The notes beneath the pieces are model-generated. The model did no database searches. It saw only the letters and a program-made list of their open reading frames with translations, and was not told the origin of the DNA. From contig CATLEG010000009.1 in assembly GCA_949915775.1 (NCBI GenBank), positions 1 through 37,676 on the forward strand: a stretch of 37,676 bases of DNA. The letters are read 5' to 3'. The stretch comes from an uncultured Candidatus Melainabacteria bacterium. Its GTDB lineage: Bacteria > Cyanobacteriota > Vampirovibrionia > Gastranaerophilales > Gastranaerophilaceae. Shown here piece by piece: positions 23,694 through 32,900 of the stretch. Positions within the stretch are counted from its first letter, which is position 1; every line of letters begins with the position of its first letter. A program made the position numbers and the translations under genes.

Positions 23694-24020
23694 ATGAGTG
23701 TAAAAAAAGAATTAGGATTAAAAATAAAAAGATTACGACATCGTTTGGGGTTAACACAAGAACAGTTTGCTGAACGTATAAATATTGCTACGCGTACTTT
23801 AGCCGGTATTGAAATAGGACAAACTTTTGTTTCTGCTCAAACAATTGAAAATATAATGAAGATTTTTAATATAACATTTGAAGATTTTTTTATATCAAGT
23901 CATCTAAGGCCTACTGAAGAACTTTTTGAAGATATCCAAAATTATTTAGAAACAATAAAAAATGATCGAAATAAAATTGAAACAATCTACAAAATAATAA
24001 AAGCTCTTTCAAATGAATGA
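23694..24020 (+). CDS. XRE-family helix-turn-helix regulator
   Basis: 108 residues. Residues 5-62 are a Cro/C1-type HTH: LGLKIKRLRHRLGLTQEQFA, then ERINIATRTLAGIEIGQTFV and SAQTIENIMKIFNITFEDFF. The last 40 residues are a short helical, probably dimerising tail. No Shine-Dalgarno precedes the ATG, and TAAAAT lies only 8 nt upstream, so the mRNA may be leaderless. Single gene; the target is likely its own promoter or the L,D-transpeptidase gene downstream. Confidence 0.85.
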   Translation: MSVKKELGLKIKRLRHRLGLTQEQFAERINIATRTLAGIEIGQTFVSAQTIENIMKIFNITFEDFFISSHLRPTEELFEDIQNYLETIKNDRNKIETIYKIIKALSNE

Positions 24021-24159
24021 TATTAAGAATTGTTAAGGGTTAATTGTGTTGATTTTGCATTATTGTGGGTTATTGTGTAATATATTTTCATATATTTTAG
24101 CAATTTTTCTTATCAAAAATACTTTATATTTATAGAGATATTAAGATAAGGAGAATATT

Positions 24160-25314
24160 ATGACATTAAGAATTGAGAAGAATGACTGTCCTTGGACTGT
24201 TGCTAAAAAAAACTTACAAAAACAAGGTTGTAAGAAAATTGGTAATCCACAAATAATAAAAGAAATGCAACGTCTTGCAAAACTTAATGGTTTTGATAAT
24301 GTTGATGACTTTGGGAAAAAATTTGTCACAGGTGCTGTATTAATTGATGAAGAAAAAGTAACCAAAAAGCCGATTGTCCGGAAAGTCGTTAAAAAGGATA
24401 CTTTACCGCCACCCAAAATAGATTCAAATTACATATCGGCTAATAATACAAGAATTTCACGAGATTCACTTATTAAAGACTCTGTAAAACATCACAATAT
24501 TAAATTAAAAGTTTCCAAAAATGACTCATTTAAAATCGAAGCAGCAAAAATTAATAATATAAAAGGAGATAAAAATAGAGTTATTGAATATAATAAAATG
24601 CATGGCTCAGGAAACTACGTTATTGTGGATAAAAAATCCTGTACAGCTACGGTTTATAATAAAGCAGGTCAAGTATTAAAATCTTATGAAGTTTTACTTG
24701 GGGCAACAAAAGGCGATGATTTCTCAACCGCATTTGCTGAAGATAAGAATTTAGTTTTAAATGGAAGAAGAACAGTGCCGGGTGAATATAAATTTACAAG
24801 GAGTAAATCTACCTTTGGCGGAATGCTGATGATGGGAAATTTAAATGAGACCAATGATCCTGATGTTAAAAATCGTAAATTTGCGCCGGGTGGAAAGAAA
24901 AAATTTGGAGGTTTCTATCAAGCTATACATAATACAGCAGATGCCAATACAAGAAACAAATATTATGCAAATAAAAATTTAGCTGATAACAGGCAATCTA
25001 TGGGATGCATAAATATTCCACCAGAAAATTTTAATGAGATGAAATCTAAGTATGGAATTGGTATTGGCTCAAAAGTATATATACTTCCAGAAACAAAAGG
25101 AAATGAACTTATTTTAACTAAACGTCAAGATGGAGAAGTAAAATTTGTTACCAAATATAGAGATCCTGTTCAGAATAAAAAACGTGAGAAAATTCAAACA
25201 GCAATTGCTCAAAAAAATATTACAAAACGAACTCAAGTTCAAAAACAACTCGCAAAACAGCAAAGAAAAAATAATGAATTTTCTATACTTAAACCATCAA
25301 CATGGTTTAGCTAA
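24160..25314 (+). CDS. L,D-transpeptidase (YkuD) with N-terminal LysM-like segment
   Basis: 384 residues; RBS AAGGAGAA. Residues 5-60 look like a divergent LysM (PWTVAKKNLQKQGCKKIGNP, then RLAKLNGFDNVDDFGKKF). A polar linker follows. The YkuD domain at about 150-305 starts NYVIVDKKSCTATVYNKAGQ and has H257 (AIHNTAD) and catalytic C283 (RQSMGCINIPP). Such enzymes make 3-3 peptidoglycan crosslinks or anchor proteins. The C-terminal 60 residues are basic and Gln/Lys-rich. There is no signal peptide, so export is unexplained. Confidence 0.82.
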   Translation: MTLRIEKNDCPWTVAKKNLQKQGCKKIGNPQIIKEMQRLAKLNGFDNVDDFGKKFVTGAVLIDEEKVTKKPIVRKVVKKDTLPPPKIDSNYISANNTRISRDSLIKDSVKHHNIKLKVSKNDSFKIEAAKINNIKGDKNRVIEYNKMHGSGNYVIVDKKSCTATVYNKAGQVLKSYEVLLGATKGDDFSTAFAEDKNLVLNGRRTVPGEYKFTRSKSTFGGMLMMGNLNETNDPDVKNRKFAPGGKKKFGGFYQAIHNTADANTRNKYYANKNLADNRQSMGCINIPPENFNEMKSKYGIGIGSKVYILPETKGNELILTKRQDGEVKFVTKYRDPVQNKKREKIQTAIAQKNITKRTQVQKQLAKQQRKNNEFSILKPSTWFS

Positions 25315-25407
25315 TAAATTTAATGTAAACTTGTATATAAGTCCCAAATTTCAAAGATATATCATAGAATTTTTTTCATGATAATATTATATCAAGAGGG
25401 ATATATT

Positions 25408-28400
25408 ATGATGAAAAAATTCGGTATTGGTTTAGGTATATTTTTAGTAACACTTTATATTTTATTTTTGATTACTCCGTTTATTGTCAGCGGAATTGCA
25501 AATTCGTACACAGATGAAATTTCAAAAATCGTTGAGGATGCTTGCGGGTTTAAGCTCAAACTGGAAAATATACGAGTTTTGACAACACCAAAACTAACTG
25601 TCGGCGGTGGTGTAGAGCATTTGGAACTTGCGTTGCCAAATGGCGAAACTTTTCTTACTGCTGATAATGCAGGCGGAAAACTTTCTTTGTTACCGTTACT
25701 TGTTCGAAAAATCGAAATTGATGTAGTAGGTGCTGAAAATATTAATCTTAACTTAAAAGTAAAAAAAGACGGTAAATTCTTGCTGGAAGATTATATTCCG
25801 CAATCTGAACCTAATACAAATCAAGCAGAATCTACAACTGGTCTTCCTCTGGGTTTCAAACTATCTAATCATCTTCCGGACATTAAAGTTAATAATTATA
25901 ATATCTCATTTATTGATGCTGTAAGTGATAAATCATACTCTATTTATGGTAATAAAGCCGCAATAACAGATTTTATCTTAAATAAAAAAATAAAAATCGC
26001 TGTTGACGGAAAAGTTATGCTGCAAGATAGAGAACAGTTTAGTTATAATGTTAAGCTATTAAATAAAATCATGCCTGATTTAGATTTGAATAAACTTGTT
26101 TTCGAACCTCAGCCTGTTTCTGAAAAACCTCAACAAAATGTTGTTATTAATATAATTGATATTCTCAAAGCAATATATAATAATCAATTAACTGCAAATG
26201 TTGATGCTAAAATTGTAACTACCGGAACTTTTGATGATATTAATTTTAACGGTTTTTGTAATGTTTCAAATCTTGGGGTTGCCGTAGACGGGAAAAAACT
26301 TCCGGCAAGCCGCATTGATATGACTTTAAAAGGTAACAGTATTAAAATGTTTACCGAGCTTTTTACTTCAGAAAAAGATAAGACTGAAATTATTGGAGAT
26401 TTTAAAACCGGTAAACATCCTAAAATTTCCTTAAATTGCAAATCTAATGCTCAATTTAAAGGCATTATTGATATGATTGATAGTATTGCAAAATCTTTTG
26501 GTTATAAAGATTTAGATACATTGACTGCAACTGGCGGTATTAATGCAGATTTTAGTTTAAAGTCAAATCTTAAATCTGTCGAATCTTCCGGCTATTTAAA
26601 AATTCCTTCTTCATCAATTGCTTATAAAAAATATGGTGCTTATTTAGATAAAATTTTTGCTGATATTGATTTATCAAATAGTATAATTAACATCGAAGAT
26701 GCCGGATTATCTATAGCATCTCAGCCTTTGAGAATAAACGGTACAATAAAACAAGATGCAACAGCAGACCTTAATATAAGTGCAAATAAACTTCAATTAA
26801 AAGGTTTACTGCTTGCTGCCGGTCAAATGGCTTTATTAAAAGAAAATGCGATAAACAGCGGAGATATTTCTGCAAACATTTCTATAAAAGGCAGATTAGA
26901 TAAAATCTCTCCGAAAATTAATGTAAACATAAACAATATAAATGTAAAAAATATTCCGTCAAATACAATTTTGGCTTTACAGCAGGCAATTATTAATTTG
27001 ACTACAGATGGTAAAAATATAGGCGGAGCTATTGATATAAGCAATGGAAAAGCTATAAATCCGGCTTTAACAGTTGCATTACCAGTCGCAAAACTTGCGC
27101 TTGATGAAAAAGATATTAATATAAATAATGCCTACATTTTATTTGACGGTTCACGTATTGATATTACCGGTAAAATTCTTGATTATATGGCTCAAAATAT
27201 TAAACTTGATATTTTAGCAAAAGGAAACGGACAAATTCATTTGAAAGGTGCTGTAAATGATGTTTATACTTCACAGAAACTTGATTTAAATCTATCAACA
27301 CCTCAAACTTTTTCTATTGCGATTCCGGGATTTAAAAAATCCAGTGTTAAGACGAATTTTAATATTATGGTTACAGGAAATGCAATTAATCCTATATTAA
27401 AAGGTTCTGTTTCAATTCCGACATTGAAAATTCCAGAGATGCTTCTTTCTATGGAAAATTTAAATATTTCATTAAATGGCCCGATAGTTAAAGGAAAAGG
27501 TACGTTAAAGAAATTTGTTTCCGGTGGAATTGTCGCAGAAAACCTTTCTTCTGATTTTAGTATGAAAAATAATGTATTCTATCTTTCTAATCTTATCGGT
27601 GAAGCTTTTGCCGGAAAAATTAACGGAAATATATCTTATAATCTTGCAAACGGTCATATTGGCGTAGATTTTAAAGGTTCTAATTTGGATGCAGAAAAAG
27701 CCATTGAAGGGACTGCTGGTTTAAAAAATGCACTTTCTGGCAAACTTGGCTTTAATGCAAATGTCACCTTATCCGGTGCAACTGACATTGAAATGATGAA
27801 AAACCTTAAAGGAAAAGCATCTTTTGAAATTACAGACGGAACATTAGGTAACATTGGTCGTTTTGATAATTTCTTATTCGCCCAGAATCTTCAATCTAAC
27901 AGTATTATCAGAGCAGCAGTAAATTCCGTATCAGCACTTCCTGCAATTAAAAATACTTCTCAATTTAAGTCTATTTCAGGTACATTGAATTTTAACAACG
28001 GATGGGCCCAACTAAACCCTGTTAAAATGACAGGAAACACAATGGCTTATTATATTACAGGCCGTTATAATCTTTTAAATGCAACAGCAAATGTAACTGT
28101 ATTAGGAAGACTTTCAGCTGAAGTTGTCGCATTATTAGGACCTCTTGGGGATTTATCTGTTAGTAAATTAACATCTTATATTCCAAAATTCGGTACAGCT
28201 ACAGGTAACATTATTAATGCTTTAACTACTGATCCAAAAAAAGAAAATACAACTTTAATTCCTGCAATTTCATCCAAAAATTACAAAGATTTTAAAGTTC
28301 AATTTAATGGCGGTGTAGAAAGCAGAAGTTCAGTAAAATCATTTAAATGGCTTTCAAAATGTGATACATCGGCAATTGAAAAAGTTTCAGTAAAAGAACA

Positions 28401-28560
28401 AGTTCAAAATACAAAAGAAGCTGTAAAAGATGCTTACCAACAAAAATCTCAAGAATTTGCAAATAAGCTTCAACAGCAAAGAGAACAGGCTCAAGAAGCA
28501 CGCCAGCAAATGCTTGATGCAAAAGAAGGGCTAAAAAACTTTAAAAACTTTTTAAAATAA
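25408..28560 (+). CDS. AsmA-like envelope protein (1050 aa)
   Basis: Start at ATG 25408 (AGAGGG 8 nt upstream) rather than ATG 25378. One N-terminal membrane anchor (FGIGLGIFLVTLYILFLITP), then a long beta-rich repetitive body of the AsmA/TamB/DUF748 kind: ACGFKLKLENIRVLTTPKLT at the N-terminus and an AsmA-type C-terminal region (VSGGIVAENLSSDFSMKNNV ... GTLNFNNGWAQLNPVKMTGN). Such proteins bridge the periplasm and are linked to lipid transport to the outer membrane. The last 55 residues are a Gln/Glu-rich coiled coil (KLQQQREQAQEARQQMLDAK). It supports a two-membrane cell. Confidence 0.8.
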   Translation: MMKKFGIGLGIFLVTLYILFLITPFIVSGIANSYTDEISKIVEDACGFKLKLENIRVLTTPKLTVGGGVEHLELALPNGETFLTADNAGGKLSLLPLLVRKIEIDVVGAENINLNLKVKKDGKFLLEDYIPQSEPNTNQAESTTGLPLGFKLSNHLPDIKVNNYNISFIDAVSDKSYSIYGNKAAITDFILNKKIKIAVDGKVMLQDREQFSYNVKLLNKIMPDLDLNKLVFEPQPVSEKPQQNVVINIIDILKAIYNNQLTANVDAKIVTTGTFDDINFNGFCNVSNLGVAVDGKKLPASRIDMTLKGNSIKMFTELFTSEKDKTEIIGDFKTGKHPKISLNCKSNAQFKGIIDMIDSIAKSFGYKDLDTLTATGGINADFSLKSNLKSVESSGYLKIPSSSIAYKKYGAYLDKIFADIDLSNSIINIEDAGLSIASQPLRINGTIKQDATADLNISANKLQLKGLLLAAGQMALLKENAINSGDISANISIKGRLDKISPKINVNINNINVKNIPSNTILALQQAIINLTTDGKNIGGAIDISNGKAINPALTVALPVAKLALDEKDININNAYILFDGSRIDITGKILDYMAQNIKLDILAKGNGQIHLKGAVNDVYTSQKLDLNLSTPQTFSIAIPGFKKSSVKTNFNIMVTGNAINPILKGSVSIPTLKIPEMLLSMENLNISLNGPIVKGKGTLKKFVSGGIVAENLSSDFSMKNNVFYLSNLIGEAFAGKINGNISYNLANGHIGVDFKGSNLDAEKAIEGTAGLKNALSGKLGFNANVTLSGATDIEMMKNLKGKASFEITDGTLGNIGRFDNFLFAQNLQSNSIIRAAVNSVSALPAIKNTSQFKSISGTLNFNNGWAQLNPVKMTGNTMAYYITGRYNLLNATANVTVLGRLSAEVVALLGPLGDLSVSKLTSYIPKFGTATGNIINALTTDPKKENTTLIPAISSKNYKDFKVQFNGGVESRSSVKSFKWLSKCDTSAIEKVSVKEQVQNTKEAVKDAYQQKSQEFANKLQQQREQAQEARQQMLDAKEGLKNFKNFLK

Positions 28561-28620
28561 TAATTAAAACTCAAAGTTGTAAACAGTTTTGATAACTGTT
28601 AAAATGGTTACCATTCATAA

Positions 28621-28657
28621 AAATGAGCAGTTTGTTTTTAAACTGCTCATTTACTTT
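28621..28657 (+). terminator. Terminator of the AsmA-like gene
   Basis: 13-bp stem AAATGAGCAGTTT / AAACTGCTCATTT (28621-28633 and 28640-28652), then ACTTTT. A smaller stem AACAGTT-ttgat-AACTGTT lies upstream at 28582-28600. Confidence 0.8.
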
Positions 28658-28766
28658 TACAAAACTTCAACCTTGCTGTGTTTTACAGCTTTCTATCATA
28701 CTTCCCAAATACACAAGTCCACAAAAATTATACAAAACCCATTTTACACAAAATTTGCATTAAAAA

Positions 28767-28788
28767 AGCAAGCCTTGAAATGCTTGCT
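28767..28788. terminator. Outermost hairpin of the tRNA-Gly 3' array
   Basis: AGCAAGC-cttgaaat-GCTTGCT, with an A run to its left that gives a U run on the minus strand. It lies just beyond the most distal tRNA-Gly 3' fragment (28808-28825), in the position of an original tRNA terminator. Confidence 0.6.
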
Positions 28789-28807
28789 ATTATTAGTTTT
28801 TAAAATT

Positions 28808-28960
28808 AGCGGGAGACAAGGCTCGTGTCTTGTTCGCTCGCGTTTAACGGCAATTCCGCGTTTTGCTTTTGTGTTTTACAACACAATTGCAAAACTGCTC
28901 CAGCCTCAGCTCGCTCGCGCAACTCGAAAAAACTCGTTCAATCCACTATCTCAGCTAATA
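28808..28960 (+). repeat. Palindromic element E2 within a copy of the tRNA-Gly 3' end
   Basis: AGCGGGAGACAAGGCTCG (28808-28825) copies 29189-29206 with one mismatch. AACTCG at 28921-28926 continues the tRNA T-arm. The 95-nt core between them (28826-28920) contains GCTCGCGTTTAACGGCAATT, a hairpin GTTTTGC...GCAAAAC around TTGTGTT/AACACAA, and CAGCCTCAGCTCGCTCGC. It is nearly the same as the core beside tRNA-Ser. A degenerate inverted tRNA-end copy follows at 28936-28958. ORFs across this region are repeat read-through. Confidence 0.8.
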
Positions 28961-28994
28961 AAAAAGAGCCACTTTCGTGACTCTTCTTTATTAG
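28955..28994. terminator. Middle hairpin of the tRNA-Gly 3' array
   Basis: CTAATAAA...TTTATTAG outer stem with inner AAGAG-c-CAC / GTG-a-CTCTT, and an A/T run on each side. It ends at the start of the second tRNA 3' fragment. Confidence 0.6.
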
Positions 28995-29143
28995 CGGGAG
29001 ACGAGGCTATCTTGACCTGCTCGCGTTAAACGGGTCTACGGTTGTCTGCTTACATGGCTAAAGCCATACGCAGACAAGCCTACGCCCTCTGCTCGCAGGT
29101 CGCTCGAACTCAAATGGAGTTCTCGTCTCTATCTTCCACTCTC
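28993..29143 (+). repeat. Palindromic element E1 within a copy of the tRNA-Gly 3' end
   Basis: AGCGGGAGACGAGGCT (28993-29008) exactly copies 29189-29204. CGAACTC at 29105-29111 continues the tRNA sequence. The intervening core is 96 nt: GCTCGCGTTAAACGGGTCT, hairpin TTGTCTGC...ATGGCTAAAGCCAT...GCAGACAA, then GCCCTCTGCTCGC. This is the same subtype as the element after ppdK. An inverted partial tRNA-end copy (GAGTTCTCGTCTC) follows at 29117-29129. Confidence 0.8.
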
Positions 29144-29148
29144 AAAAT

Positions 29149-29184
29149 AAAAAAGCCTTAAGACAAAAGTCTTAAGGCTTTTTT
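29149..29184 (-). terminator. Terminator of tRNA-Gly
   Basis: Perfect 16-bp palindrome AAAAAAGCCTTAAGAC-aaaa-GTCTTAAGGCTTTTTT, starting 2 nt after the tRNA CCA end on the minus strand. Confidence 0.9.
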
Positions 29185-29185
29185 A

Positions 29186-29260
29186 TGGAGCGGGAGACGA
29201 GGCTCGAACTCGCGACATCCTCCTTGGCAAGGAGGCATTCTACCACTGAATTACCCCCGC
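29186..29260 (-). tRNA. tRNA-Gly (anticodon GCC)
   Basis: Minus strand: acceptor GCGGGGG / CTCCCGC (one G-U pair), discriminator T, encoded CCA (29186-29188). D-arm around TTCAGTGGTAGAA, anticodon arm CCTCC-TTGCCAA-GGAGG (anticodon GCC), T-arm GCGAG-TTCGAGC-CTCGT. Two truncated copies of its 3' end lie downstream at 28993 and 28808. Confidence 0.96.
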
Positions 29261-29276
29261 ATCGGGTTACTTCTTT

Positions 29277-29304
29277 ATTATACATGAACAATTTTTTTTT
29301 GCAA
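29277..29304 (-). promoter_or_regulatory. Promoter of tRNA-Gly
   Basis: On the minus strand TTGCAA (29304-29299), 16-nt spacer, and consensus TATAAT (29282-29277), placing the start about 10 nt before the tRNA. Confidence 0.65.
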
Positions 29305-29374
29305 GAGGTTTTTACTTTTTTTTATTTGTGTTTTAATTATTTTTATAAAAGGGATAATTTAGAAAGGTGTATTT

Positions 29375-29935
29375 ATGTCAAAAGTATCAAAAATAGCAAT
29401 AATCACTTACGGTGTTGCTGCTGCTTGTGCTGTAGGAGGTGCTGTCCAATTACACAAACAAAATAAGCTGGCAGAAGAACGACTTAATAATATTGAAGCT
29501 CGCGTTGAATCTTATATGGAAAATCGTCCGCATGCTGAATTTATAAATATAAAAACTCAAGCTCATGGATATGGCAATTCTGGAGTATATATGCAATCAA
29601 GTTTGGATTCTCTTGCATATCGCGAAATTTTTACATCTTCTCATGCGGCCGCGGATTCTGCTGCTGTTAACGAATTTAATAAATTAGCAGCTTCTATAAG
29701 AAGAGCTTCTAAAACGCCTTCTTATAGATTAAGTTCTGATTTATATAATAAGCTTAGTAAAATGGTTACTCATAAGCAGTTTAAACAAATTGAAAAAGAA
29801 GCCAGCGGAGATATATTAACTCTACAATTCAAAGCTGACAGTGTGGCTTACAGAAGATTTTTTGAAAAACATGGGCTGTTAAATGATTCGACACTCAAAA
29901 AATTTACTGCCATAGCTAAAAAGATTAGACCATAG
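29375..29935 (+). CDS. Uncharacterised membrane-anchored protein (186 aa)
   Basis: Not recognised. GAAAGGTG precedes the ATG. One N-terminal helix (IAIITYGVAAACAVGGAV, residues 8-25) anchors it, with no clear cleavage site. A basic/acidic coil follows, then a mostly helical domain. Two similar segments, SLDSLAYREIFTSSHAAADS and KADSVAYRRFFEKHGLLNDS, each with a D-S-x-A-Y-R core, suggest an internal duplication. The 3' end overlaps dnaE (convergent) by 11 nt. Confidence 0.6.
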   Translation: MSKVSKIAIITYGVAAACAVGGAVQLHKQNKLAEERLNNIEARVESYMENRPHAEFINIKTQAHGYGNSGVYMQSSLDSLAYREIFTSSHAAADSAAVNEFNKLAASIRRASKTPSYRLSSDLYNKLSKMVTHKQFKQIEKEASGDILTLQFKADSVAYRRFFEKHGLLNDSTLKKFTAIAKKIRP

Positions 29936-32900
29936 CTGGTTCTTCTACAGTATCCATTGAGCGAACATCTATGTCTATCTTGTCGCCAAAGTATCTTTTT
30001 AATGTATTTACAAGTTCATTAGAACTTTCTACCCAAAATATTGATGCTGTCAGAACTTTGACTTCATGATTTGCTAAATCTTTTAGTTTAAATGTTACAG
30101 GGTCTGAGCCGCTGTGCTGGCATAAAATATTTTTCAAGGCATGAATTTCTTCAAACTTGAACTCATCCGTTAAAGTTATTGTAAATATATTAGAATTATC
30201 CACAGTTTTTACACTTTCCACAATTAATGTAGGTGGTTCGTCTTCAGTGCGTTTACTTACTTTTCCGGAGATAATAACTCTTTGTTCCGCTTGAAGGTAA
30301 TTTCCGTATTCTGCGATTTTGTGGTTAAACGCGATAACATCAATTTTACCAGACAAATCTTCAATTGTTACAAATCTGATAAATTTTGACGGATCTTTTT
30401 TGGTCGGAATCTGTTTTACAGCAGTCACAAGTCCGCAGATTGTTACAACTTTATCGTTTGGCAGTTCATTAATTTCTGTAATTTTATGTGTCATCAAGAA
30501 TGGCAATTTATCTCTGATTGTAGATAACGGATGGCTTGTAATATAAAATCCCAAGAATTCTTTTTCAAGATTTTGCAATGTTCTAGCATCATATTCTTCA
30601 TCAGAGCCTGACAGTTGAAATTTTGCTTCCTCAATAGCTGAAGTATCACCGAGCATGTCAAACAGACTGCCTTGACCGGATTCTTTAGCTTTAGATTCTT
30701 TTGAAGCTGTTGCTGTAATATATTCTATATTATCTATAAGCTGTTTCCTGCTTTTTTCTAAATTTGCAAAAGCACCGGCTTTGATCAAGCCTTCAAGAGT
30801 TTTTTTGTTTGAACATTTAATATCTAAACGTTTTATATAATCATAGATAGACTTGAAATCTCCGTTTTCTTCGCGTTCTTTGATAATTTCTTCAATAACA
30901 GCTTCTCCGACTTGTTTAATTGAAGCAAGTCCAAAACGAATATTATTACCATCAGGCGTAAAAGATGCCAGTGAATGGTTAATATCCGGCGGAAGAACTT
31001 TTATACCTTTTTTCAAAGCTTCTTCAATGTATAACTGAGTTTTTTCAGCATCACTTGAAACACTTGATAAGAGTGCGGATAAGTATTCAACAGGGTAATG
31101 GCATTTCAAATACGCTGTTTGATAAGCAACAAACGCATAAGCTGCCGAGTGGCTTCGGTTAAAACAGTATGATGCAAATGCAAGTATCTGGTTAAACAGA
31201 GCTTCTGCATCTTTTGAGGACATGCCATGTTGTGCTGAGCGTTCGATGAATTTCCCTTTTTGTTTTTCCATTTCATCGACTTTTTTCTTACCCATCATAC
31301 GGCGAACCATATCCGCTTGACCGAGTGAATAATCAGCTAATACCTGGAATACCTGCATGATTTGTTCTTGATACACAATTGTTCCGTAAGTGTCTTTTAA
31401 AACAGGTTCAAGAAGCGGGTGAGCATATGTGATTGCCTGACGTCCATGTTTTCTTTCTACAAAATCGTCAACCATGCCTGAATCCAGCGGACCCGGACGG
31501 AAAAGTGCAACTAACGCGCCTAAATCTTCAAAAACGTCAGGTTTTAACTTTTTAACAAGGTTTTTCATCCCTTGAGATTCAAGCTGGAAAACCCCGTCGG
31601 TGTCACCGACCATAAGCATGTCATAAGTTGGTTTGTCATCAAGAGGAATATTGTTGATATCAACTTTAATCCCTTGACGTTTTTCAATCATATCAACAGT
31701 TTTGTAGATAGTTGTAAGGTTTCGTAAGCCCAAAAAGTCCATTTTGAGCAAACTTAAAACTTCTGTAACATCATGAGGCGGATAACCTGTTTGGATAATT
31801 CCGTCTTTTGACGGTTGAACTGGTAAAATTTCATCCAGAGGCTTTGGTGCGATGATAACTCCGGCCGCGTGGGTACCAGTGTTGTTTTTGATACCTTCAA
31901 TACCGACTGCCAAATCAATAAGCTTTTTCATTCCTACGGTTTTACCTTCCATTGGGTCGCCGCAGGCTATTTGTTCGTCTTTATCATAAAGAGCTTTCAA
32001 TTCCGAACCGTCATATTCCATAGCTTTTTTCAAAGTTTTAGCTTTATCGTTAATGCTCATGGCAAGTTCGATTGCGGGATCAATAAGTCCTGCAAGACGG
32101 TTGCTTTCTGAAAACGGAATTTTTAAAATTCTTGCAATACCTTTGAATGCGGCTTTTGCAGCATAAGTACCAAAGGTAATAATCTGACAAACTTTATCTT
32201 CGCCGTATTTTTTTGTTACATAATCAATAACTTCTCCGCGGCGTTCAATACAAAAGTCGATATCAATATCAGGCATGGTAAAACGTTCGGGGTTCAAAAA
32301 TCTTTCAAACAAGAGTTTATGCTGAATGGGGTCAAGGTCTGTAATTTCTAACGCATAAGCAACAACCGAACCGGCAGCTGAACCACGTCCCGGGCCAACC
32401 GGAATTCCATGGGTTTTTGCGTAATGAATAAAGTCCCAGGTGATTAGGAAGTACGCAGAAAATCCCATCTGAGAAATTACGCCGATTTCATAATCAATAC
32501 GTTCTTTCAAATCAGGTGTAATTTCGCCATAACGTTTTTTTGCACCTTCAAATACAAGATATTCAAGATATGAATTAATATCATACCCTTTTGGAACTTG
32601 ATAGTCAGGTAAAGGACTTTTCCCGAGTTCAATTGTTAGATGGCATTTTTCTGCGATATCAACTGTATTTTGAATACATTGATTAAATGTCTCTCCATCC
32701 ATCCATTTAAATGCTTCTCGTAATTGTTCGGTAGTTTTTACATAAAATTCGTTATTAGCAAAATGAAATCTGTTCGGATCATCTTTGTCACTATTAGTTT
32801 GCATACACAACAAAGTGTCGTGCATATCGGCATCGTCACGAGTCAGGTAGTGTGAGTCGTTAGTAATAACCATTTTTATGCCAAGTTCTTTTGCAATTTG

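Noticed and set aside
28589-29029. Plus-strand ORF of 146 codons after the AsmA-like gene
   Set aside because: It spans a terminator and two repeat units; its similarity to the ORF at 1618 is explained by the repeats.
29185-29466. Plus-strand ORF covering tRNA-Gly
   Set aside because: It is read from the complement of the tRNA and then runs through the promoter into the next gene in another frame.
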